Shown here in pieces: positions 1 to 6,400 of a stretch of 7,150 bases of DNA; the first letter of the stretch is position 1, and each line of letters opens with the position of its first letter. Under the pieces are notes generated by a model. The model saw only the letters and a list, made by a program, of their open reading frames with translations, ran no database searches and was not told the DNA's origin. A program made the translations under genes and the position numbers. The DNA comes from an uncultured Chitinophagaceae bacterium (GTDB lineage: Bacteria > Bacteroidota > Bacteroidia > Chitinophagales > Chitinophagaceae): the NCBI GenBank assembly GCA_937900675.1, contig CALCEA010000135.1, positions 1 to 7,150 on the forward strand. The letters are read 5' to 3'.

Positions 1-1505
1 ACATGTTTAATAGGGATATCTAAATGTGCTGGAATAATAGAAGAATCTTGTTCTATGCTTGGATTGATAATTTTAATGATTTCATTATCTAAATTATCAC
101 CTACAGTAACTAATAGATTTTTATTTTTTGATTGAATTAATTGAACTTGATCTTGTTTAATTTTTGTATTCCAAATATGAAGTTTTTCTATTGAACTTCC
201 ACTTACTAAATTATTTAATTCATTGGCACTTGCTTCAATACCAGCAATTGATAATGACTTTAACTTAGACAATGTCTTAATAGGCACTATAGTTTTAATG
301 TTTAAGCCTGTATAATTTAAATTTAGTTTTTCTAATTGTTTAAAGCTAGCAATGATGGCAATATCTTCTTTTTGTAAAGGCATAGTTTGCATATTTAATG
401 AAACTATTTGCTCTTTAATTTTATCTAATTTTTTTAATTGCTCTCTATCGTAAAAAGAACCTTGAAAAAAATTTACCTCAATTAGGCTAGATCCAGGATA
501 TATATATTGTACATTACAATAATTGGTGTTATACTCGCTAATATCTGGTCCCACATTAGCTTTGTTTTTATTTTTCTCTACCGCTGGTTGATAGGTATTG
601 GCTAATATGTATAAACTATCTGCTTTATTTAATTCAAGCATTTTTTTATTGAAATCGCCACCTGCGCTAATCCAATCGTTTAAAATTTTCAACTCAGCGG
701 GCGTTAACTGTGGCTTACCGTCTGGAGGCATGTGTTTTTCTTCATTCAGTGGCAAATGGATTCGCTCTATAATGCTCGATGTGCCAGATAAATCTAATAC
801 TGAACCGTGTTTGCCTCCTTTCAATATATGCTCCTTGCTATCTAGTAATAAATTTCCTTTTACTTTTTTGGGCCCATGACAGCCAACGCATTTGTCCAAC
901 AAAATAGGCTGAACTGCTTTTTCATAAATAGAGGCCGTGCTATCTAATACTTTGATTTTGGTGGTATCTGCAGTAGTATTAGTGGTTTCGGGCATACTAA
1001 TTGCATCAACACCATGGGTTAATTGTGCGCCTTTATGTGTAAATACAATTACTAAAATCAATAAGAATAATCCAATAGTAATTTTTTGATTTTTATTTTC
1101 TTGAAATGGTTTATAATGATGATTGATGATGACCAATGCCCAACTACATAAAGCAATTGCAACGCCACCCCATTGATGCTGCGTTAGTAAATCTTCCGCA
1201 TAACTATTTTCTTTTGAAAGAAATAAGCCTGTAATAGCAACTAATACTGCCATCAAGGCATTGATTAATAAAACAGGTTGCTCAATGTTTTTAGTAATTT
1301 TTCCAGCAGGGGTAAAGATGAGGTATAATGCAATAACAATACTTAACACAATTGGGAAATGCAATAACAAGGGATGAAATTTTCCCATCCAAGCCATACC
1401 AATATTTAAGTGTAGATTTTCTTTGAATACTACAATAAAAATCAAAAATGGATTAAGTATCCACAATGCATTCCCTATAAAAGCAAATACCTTCGTTGAC
1501 TTCAT
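1..1505 (-). CDS. Membrane-bound c-type cytochrome with DUF2231-like helices and leucine-rich repeats (3' end missing)
   Basis: This reading frame starts at an ATG 2 bases after the DUF1501 stop codon and stays open for 501 codons to the left edge, so the C-terminus is missing. Five hydrophobic helices lie at about residues 5-27, 44-64, 77-97, 112-128 and 141-157. Positive charges (TPAGKITK, HHYKPFQENKNQK) place the N-terminus in the cytoplasm and everything after residue 160 in the periplasm. The HPLLLHFPI stretch (44-52) resembles DUF2231-type membrane domains. A planctomycete-type cytochrome c domain follows (about 193-285) with the haem motif CVGCH at 206-210 and a likely axial Met259 in HMPP. 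Residues about 365-470 form irregular leucine-rich repeats (LEKLNLNYTGL, LKSLSIAG, IEKLHIWNT). Inferred role: take electrons from the periplasmic partners encoded upstream and pass them to the membrane. Related proteins, as I recall them, often end in a chitobiase-C-like domain, which would lie outside the window. Confidence 0.88.
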   Translation of the reverse strand, partial: MKSTKVFAFIGNALWILNPFLIFIVVFKENLHLNIGMAWMGKFHPLLLHFPIVLSIVIALYLIFTPAGKITKNIEQPVLLINALMAVLVAITGLFLSKENSYAEDLLTQHQWGGVAIALCSWALVIINHHYKPFQENKNQKITIGLFLLILVIVFTHKGAQLTHGVDAISMPETTNTTADTTKIKVLDSTASIYEKAVQPILLDKCVGCHGPKKVKGNLLLDSKEHILKGGKHGSVLDLSGTSSIIERIHLPLNEEKHMPPDGKPQLTPAELKILNDWISAGGDFNKKMLELNKADSLYILANTYQPAVEKNKNKANVGPDISEYNTNYCNVQYIYPGSSLIEVNFFQGSFYDREQLKKLDKIKEQIVSLNMQTMPLQKEDIAIIASFKQLEKLNLNYTGLNIKTIVPIKTLSKLKSLSIAGIEASANELNNLVSGSSIEKLHIWNTKIKQDQVQLIQSKNKNLLVTVGDNLDNEIIKIINPSIEQDSSIIPAHLDIPIKH

Positions 1506-1507
1506 GC

Positions 1508-2953
1508 TTAACTAATTATTTCATTGATCACATTACCGGCAACATCAGTTAATCTATATCTTCTGCCTAAATGCTTAAAAGTAAATTCTTCATGATTAAT
1601 TCCCATTAAGTGCATTACTGTTGCATGGAAATCGTGTACATGTACTGGAAGTGTATTGATATTATAACCAAACTCGTCTGTTTCTCCATGAACACCAGGT
1701 TTTACCCCACCCCCAGCCATCCAAATAGTAAAGCATCTTGGATGATGGTCTCTTCCATAATTGTCTTTTGCTAACGCACCTTGACAATAATTGGTTCTTC
1801 CAAATTCGCCTCCCCAAATAACCAAGGTTTCATCTAATAATCCTCTTTGTTTTAAATCTTTCACCAATGCAGCAGAAGCTTGATCTACATCTTTACATTG
1901 TCCTTCTAATTGAGAAGGTAAATTATCGTGTGCATCCCAACCCTGATGATATAATTGAACAAAGCGAACACCGTTTTCAGAAAGCTTTCTTGCCAACAAA
2001 CAATTCGCAGCATAGGTTCCAGGGACTAAACAATCAGGCCCGTACATTTTTACAATAGATTCTGGCTCGTTTTGTAAGGAAGTAATTTCTGGAACGGCCA
2101 TTTGCATTCTATAAGACAATTCATATTGTTGAATTTTAGCCACAATCTCAGGATCTCCAATTTCTTTATAAGAAGCTTCATTTAAAGAAGCAATCTCATC
2201 TAACATAGCTCTCTTGTCCTCTCTTTGAATAAAAGAAGGGTCTGATAAATATTTTACAGGTTCTTCACCACTAGTGAATTGAACCCCCTGATGTATGGAA
2301 TCTAAAAATCCATTGTTCCAAAGTTTTGAGTAAACCCCTTGTCCATTTCCTTTACCCTTGCTTAATAAAACACAGAATGCAGGAAGGTTTTTATTTTCAC
2401 TACCCAAGCCATAACTAATCCAAGAGCCCATACTAGGTCTATTGCCTACTTGAGCGCCTGTTTGGAAAAAAGTTAATGCAGGATCGTGATTGATGGCTTC
2501 TGTATACATGGTTTTCACAATACATAAATCATCTGCAATACTTGCTATATGAGGAATGGTTTCACTAAACCAAGCACCATGTTGACCATGTTGTGAGAAA
2601 TTGAATTTGGTACCTGCCAATGGAAACTTTGCTTGATTGGCTGTCATGCCTGTTAATCTTTGACCCATTCTAATGCTTGCTGGAAGATCTTCTCCATGCA
2701 TGCTTTGTAATTTGGGTTTGTAATCAAACAAGTCTAATTGAGATGGTGCACCATTTTGAAATAAGTAGATTACCCTTTTTGCTTTAGGCGCAAAATGAGG
2801 TAATACATTGGCAAATAATTCGTCTTCAGTTTTTCCTTCAAATAAACCTGGAGCCACAAGAGAGCCCAATGCTAAACCACCAATACCTAAACTCATTTTA
2901 GATAAAAACTTTCTTCTATTTTGATTTAAGCCGTGTTCTAAAAATTCTTTCAT
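1508..2953 (-). CDS. DUF1501 family protein, Tat-exported
   Basis: This 481-residue protein is a full-length DUF1501 (PF07394) member, a family of unknown reaction distantly related to the alkaline phosphatase/sulfatase fold. A twin-arginine signal is visible at the N-terminus: NRRKFLSKM (RR at 13-14) followed by a glycine-rich hydrophobic stretch to about residue 37. Family landmarks occur in order: FQNGAPSQLDLFDYKP (65-80), INHDPALTFFQTG (154-166), GWDAHDNL (338-345), GGEFGRTN (381-388), GRDHHP (400-405), and a glycine-rich strand leading to HGETDEFGYN (422-431). The Asp and His residues in these motifs sit where this fold usually binds metal, but I cannot confirm a metal site. The ATG lies 9 bases after the stop of the DUF1549/DUF1553 gene, its usual genomic partner, behind a weak AAAGAAA ribosome-binding sequence. 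It probably acts in the periplasm with that partner. Some members are annotated as sulfatases; that label is not supported here because no sulfatase CxPxR motif is seen. Confidence 0.93.
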   Translation of the reverse strand: MKEFLEHGLNQNRRKFLSKMSLGIGGLALGSLVAPGLFEGKTEDELFANVLPHFAPKAKRVIYLFQNGAPSQLDLFDYKPKLQSMHGEDLPASIRMGQRLTGMTANQAKFPLAGTKFNFSQHGQHGAWFSETIPHIASIADDLCIVKTMYTEAINHDPALTFFQTGAQVGNRPSMGSWISYGLGSENKNLPAFCVLLSKGKGNGQGVYSKLWNNGFLDSIHQGVQFTSGEEPVKYLSDPSFIQREDKRAMLDEIASLNEASYKEIGDPEIVAKIQQYELSYRMQMAVPEITSLQNEPESIVKMYGPDCLVPGTYAANCLLARKLSENGVRFVQLYHQGWDAHDNLPSQLEGQCKDVDQASAALVKDLKQRGLLDETLVIWGGEFGRTNYCQGALAKDNYGRDHHPRCFTIWMAGGGVKPGVHGETDEFGYNINTLPVHVHDFHATVMHLMGINHEEFTFKHLGRRYRLTDVAGNVINEIIS

Positions 2954-2962
2954 ACAATTTCT

Positions 2963-5305
2963 TTAAGATTTGGTGATGGCTTCCTCTAGGTTGTACATAA
3001 TTAATATAGTCTTCATTAAAGCAGCAGCTTCTGCTTCATTATATTTTCTAGTAGGCTGAGCAAATTCACCTATTGCCAATGTCTCTTTGGTTAATGCTGG
3101 CTTTTGTTGGTATACTGATAACTGACTTTCGCAATACTTGATTAATTTATTTTTCTCAAATCTTGTTGCTGGTCTAATTAAAATTGATTCAAAAGCTTTT
3201 TCTATTTTTTCTTCCAAGCTTTCATTGCCCATACTTATTTTTTGAGCCATCACTCTAGAGGCTTCTAATATCGTAGGATCGTTCAACATATTCAATGCTT
3301 GCAATGGAGTATTGGTACTGCTTCTTTTGGCTTCACATTGATCTCTATTACTGGCGTCAAAAATCATCATACTAGGAGGTGGCGCAGTTAACTTGATGAA
3401 AGTGTATAATCCTCTTCTGTATAAATCGTTATTGTGATCTTGTTTATAGCTAGCCAATACGCCTCTTCCACTGGTGGTGCTTTCCCAAACGCCTTTTGGT
3501 TGGTATGGTTTTACACTAGGTCCACCAATAGTATAATTTAATAAACCACTAGAGGTTAAAACAAAATCTCTTACAATTTCTGCTTTGTATCTAATTCTAG
3601 AAGATCTTGAATAGTAAACATTGTCAGGATCTTTTTCTAATTGTTTTGAATGAATCTCACTTGATTGTTTATAGGTACTACTAGTTACTATTTTTTCTAC
3701 TAAATATTTTATGTCCCAATTATGTTCCATAAAATCTACTGCCAACCAATCTAATAATTCTGGATGAGTAGGCAATTCTCCTTGCAAGCCATAATCACCT
3801 GATGTTTTTACAATGCCTTTCCCAAAAATTTCTTGCCAAATAAAATTCACAAACACTCTAGCGGTTAATGGATTCTTTTTGTTGACTGTCCAACCAGCCA
3901 GGCCCAATCTATTTCTTGCATATTTAGTGGTATCAAATGGCATGATAGATTCTAAGGCAGTAGGTTTTACTTCCACAGTAGAAGGCGCATCATAACTTCC
4001 TCTATTCAATATATAAGTTGGTCTTGGTTTACTAGAATCTCCCATTACTGCAACTTCAATGGTATTGGTGTCTTTGGTATTAATGTATTGTAAAAAGTTT
4101 TTTCTATCATCTGCAGTGATAAATAATTTAGGATTTTTTGCAGGAGTTGAAATACTTACATCACCCTCATATCCTTTTTCTTTGCTGATATTAAAGAAAC
4201 CGTATAATTGATAATAATCTTTTGCAGAGAAAGGATCGTATTTGTGATCATGGCATTGAGCACACTCAATAGTTACACCTAATACTGCTTTACCGTATGT
4301 CTTGGTTTTATCAATATTATAAGACACTCTATATTCTTCCTCAATCACTCCACCTTCTTCTGTGTATTTATGATTTCTAAAAAAGGCGGTTGCTAAAATA
4401 GTTTCTTTAGTAGCATTTGGTAATAAGTCTCCAGCAATTTGTTGTGTTAAGAATTGATCATAAGGCATGTTCTTATTGAATGCGTTAATAACCCAATCTC
4501 TCCATGGCCATTGTGTTCTAATATTATCATCCTGAAATCCATAAGAATCTGCATACCTAGCTAAATCTAACCATAGTACGCCCATTTTTTCTCCATAAGC
4601 CGGTTTCTTTAATAAGGATTTCACCATTTGTTGATACCAATTGGCTTGATTATTATTTGTCCATTGTAGATATTCTTGGTGTGTAGGAGGTAAACCAGTG
4701 ATATCTATAAAAGCTCTTTTGATTAAGGCATTTTTGTTGGCTTCATCATTAGGGTTAAATCCCTTTTTTTCCATTGCAGCTAAAATAAAATGATCTATTT
4801 CGTTGCTTGGCCATTGGGTGTTTTCAATGGAAGGTAATTTTGCTTTTACGGGAGTTACAAAAGCCCAGTGCTTTTCATATTTGGCTCCTTGCTTGATCCA
4901 TTTTTTAAATAAAGCAATTTGTTCAGGGCTTAAAGGAGTTAGATGACTTTCAGGTAAAGGCATCATTATTTTTGGATCGGTAGATTCTATTCTGGTGATT
5001 AATTCACTTAATTCTGGATGACCAGGCACTATGGCAAATTTTCCCTTTGATTTTTTTAAAGGAGCATAAGCAAAAGCGGCCTGATCTAATCGTAGTTCAG
5101 CCTTTACTTTTTTAACATCGGGTCCGTGACAGGTAAAACATTTATCAGATAAAATTGGACGAATATCTCTGTTATATGAAACAAGTTCTTTCTCGGCATT
5201 CTTTTTAGAAAAAGCAAAATAACGAATTGCGCCAATGGCAATATAGCCAATTACCAATAGGGCAATGACTATGACTACTTTATTATTGATCCAGTTTTTT
5301 TTCAT
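2963..5305 (-). CDS. Membrane-anchored cytochrome c / DUF1549 / DUF1553 (PSD1) protein
   Basis: This 780-residue protein has the standard order PSCyt1 haem domain, DUF1549 (PSCyt2), DUF1553 (PSD1). Numbering starts at the ATG at 5305. Two TTG codons lie just upstream in frame (5311, 5308), but ATG is preferred; it is 8 bases after the propeller gene. One hydrophobic segment (about 8-31) with no lipobox suggests a signal anchor that puts the rest in the periplasm. The haem motif CFTCH is at 56-60, with a likely axial Met in KIMMPLPES (112-120). DUF1549 hallmarks are EIDHFILAAMEKKGF (169-183) and WLDLARYADSYGFQDD (245-260). A second CxxCH, CAQCHDHKYDP (348-358), is typical of the family. DUF1553 hallmarks are NPLTARVFVNFIWQEIFG (478-495), GELPTHPELLDWLA (509-522), FDASNRDQCEAKRSSTNTPL (649-668) and ALNMLNDP. 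The reaction is unknown; an oxidoreductase role is inferred from the haem motifs and from the cytochrome encoded downstream. Confidence 0.93.
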   Translation of the reverse strand: MKKNWINNKVVIVIALLVIGYIAIGAIRYFAFSKKNAEKELVSYNRDIRPILSDKCFTCHGPDVKKVKAELRLDQAAFAYAPLKKSKGKFAIVPGHPELSELITRIESTDPKIMMPLPESHLTPLSPEQIALFKKWIKQGAKYEKHWAFVTPVKAKLPSIENTQWPSNEIDHFILAAMEKKGFNPNDEANKNALIKRAFIDITGLPPTHQEYLQWTNNNQANWYQQMVKSLLKKPAYGEKMGVLWLDLARYADSYGFQDDNIRTQWPWRDWVINAFNKNMPYDQFLTQQIAGDLLPNATKETILATAFFRNHKYTEEGGVIEEEYRVSYNIDKTKTYGKAVLGVTIECAQCHDHKYDPFSAKDYYQLYGFFNISKEKGYEGDVSISTPAKNPKLFITADDRKNFLQYINTKDTNTIEVAVMGDSSKPRPTYILNRGSYDAPSTVEVKPTALESIMPFDTTKYARNRLGLAGWTVNKKNPLTARVFVNFIWQEIFGKGIVKTSGDYGLQGELPTHPELLDWLAVDFMEHNWDIKYLVEKIVTSSTYKQSSEIHSKQLEKDPDNVYYSRSSRIRYKAEIVRDFVLTSSGLLNYTIGGPSVKPYQPKGVWESTTSGRGVLASYKQDHNNDLYRRGLYTFIKLTAPPPSMMIFDASNRDQCEAKRSSTNTPLQALNMLNDPTILEASRVMAQKISMGNESLEEKIEKAFESILIRPATRFEKNKLIKYCESQLSVYQQKPALTKETLAIGEFAQPTRKYNEAEAAALMKTILIMYNLEEAITKS

Positions 5306-5313
5306 CAACAAAG

Positions 5314-6339
5314 TTAAACTCTAGAAAATTTAAATGGATATACTTTTCCTGAAGCCCATTGAGCAACATAGATACTTCCTTCATTGTCTACACAAACATC
5401 GTGAGGATGAATTAAAATTTTATCTGTTTGTGACATAGGTTGTAATACACCATCCACATATTGAGGTGCTGATCCACCTAAATTAGAAACCACTTTATTG
5501 TTTTTATCTAAGATGGTAATGAATCCAGACTTTTCATTGTCCAAGCTTGGAGATCTAAGTACTGCTGCATATAAATGATCTCCTTTAATCACTGGTCTGC
5601 AAACACAAGCGCCTGGTAAATGAATCACTTCCAATAGTTTTCCGTCTAAAGAGAAACGCTTAAATGCATTTCTAGTTCTATCTGTAATTAATAATGTTGT
5701 TGTACCATTTCTTTTATCTACACAAATTCCATGTGCATTGTCAAAATGAGCTTCTCCTTCTCCTCTTCCTCCAAATACATTTTTTAAATTTCCTTTCTCA
5801 TCATAATGCATGATATGTTGTGCACCATATCCATCAGCAATATAAAAATCTCCATTCTCTAAAACTGTAGTTTCTGTTGGAACAAATGCTTCTGGCTTTT
5901 CATAAGCAGGCACATCTTTAGGCGCATTGATGGTCAATAATATTTTTCCATCCATAGTTGTTTTGAAAACCTGATGTGTATTGGTATCGGTAATGAATAA
6001 AAAATCTTCTTTACCATTGTGTTGAATAGTTAATCCATGTGCACCAGGAAATTGATGTCCCCAACTCTCAATGAGTTTGCCTGATGTATTATATACAATT
6101 ACATTGTTTTTTGTTTCATTGGTTAACAAGACAATTCTTCCTTTGCTGTCTTGCACCATTTCGTGACAATCGTTTACAGGTGTTTGACTAGGGTTTAAAT
6201 TACCCCATTCTGTGTTTAGGGTATATGTCATTTTATTATGACCATACACTGGACTGTTTTTCACGAGATTATTTTTTTTGGTAATGAGTAAGCCTACAGA
6301 GGCAATAGATACATTTTTTACAAATGTTCTTCTTTTCAT
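5314..6339 (-). CDS. NHL-repeat beta-propeller, PAL-like, Tat-exported
   Basis: This 341-residue protein begins MKRRTFVKN, a short twin-arginine signal (RR at 3-4) with a hydrophobic stretch SIASVGLLI (11-19), so export to the periplasm is likely. A TTG 18 bases upstream is in frame, but the ATG at 6339 puts the RR motif at the N-terminus. The rest is repeated NHL-type blades: GRIVLLTN (67-74), GAHGLTI...LFITDTNTHQVFK (99-126), GDFYIADGYGAQHIMHYD (163-180), FDNAHGICVD...LLITDRTRNAFKRF (199-229), and HPHDVCVDNEGSIYVAQWASGKVYPF (311-336). His101, His203 and His313 each sit at the start of a blade, and Tyr171 and Arg221 lie at PAL-like spacings. This fits the zinc site of peptidyl-alpha-hydroxyglycine alpha-amidating lyase, though the substrate here is unlikely to be a peptide amide. 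A CxC pair (C245, C247) is present. It could instead be a non-catalytic binding propeller. The gene sits between the transporter and the DUF1549/DUF1553 gene. Confidence 0.88.
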   Translation of the reverse strand: MKRRTFVKNVSIASVGLLITKKNNLVKNSPVYGHNKMTYTLNTEWGNLNPSQTPVNDCHEMVQDSKGRIVLLTNETKNNVIVYNTSGKLIESWGHQFPGAHGLTIQHNGKEDFLFITDTNTHQVFKTTMDGKILLTINAPKDVPAYEKPEAFVPTETTVLENGDFYIADGYGAQHIMHYDEKGNLKNVFGGRGEGEAHFDNAHGICVDKRNGTTTLLITDRTRNAFKRFSLDGKLLEVIHLPGACVCRPVIKGDHLYAAVLRSPSLDNEKSGFITILDKNNKVVSNLGGSAPQYVDGVLQPMSQTDKILIHPHDVCVDNEGSIYVAQWASGKVYPFKFSRV

Positions 6340-6340
6340 A

Positions 6341-6400
6341 AGACAATAATTTAGCAAGCAATCGTTAATGAGATACCTTCTTAAAGATAACTTATTGTCT
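6341..6400. repeat. 9-bp inverted repeat in the gap between the transporter and propeller genes
   Basis: AGACAATAA at 6341-6349 is a perfect reverse complement of TTATTGTCT at 6392-6400, with 42 bases between. One arm overlaps the TAG stop codon of the transporter gene (6401-6399); the other ends one base before the ATG of the propeller gene (6339). In the minus-strand transcript the arms could form a long-looped stem that hides the propeller start, or mark a two-half-site operator. The arms are AT-rich and the loop is long, so chance is possible. There is no U-tract typical of a terminator. Confidence 0.4.

Noticed and set aside
598..879. Plus-strand open frame of 93 codons
   Set aside because: It lies antisense to the cytochrome domain of the minus-strand gene, which has clear family motifs including CVGCH; the plus-strand product has no recognisable domain.
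1867..2058. Plus-strand open frame of 63 codons
   Set aside because: Antisense shadow within the well-supported DUF1501 gene.
3813..3995. Plus-strand open frame of 60 codons
   Set aside because: Antisense shadow of the DUF1553 domain, which carries strong family motifs on the other strand.
5303..5311. TTG start for the DUF1549/DUF1553 protein two codons upstream
   Set aside because: ATG at 5305 gives a normal MKKN start and keeps a short 8-base gap; nothing favours TTG.
6337..6357. TTG start giving a six-residue longer propeller protein (MLNYCL prefix)
   Set aside because: The extension would precede the twin-arginine motif without adding a signal feature, TTG has no suitably spaced ribosome-binding site, and ATG at 6339 gives a typical MKRRTF start.
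6376..6382. AAGAAGG as the ribosome-binding site of the propeller gene
   Set aside because: It lies 36 bases from the ATG; the only codon at normal spacing is ATT, a very rare start, so it is kept only as a note under the inverted repeat.
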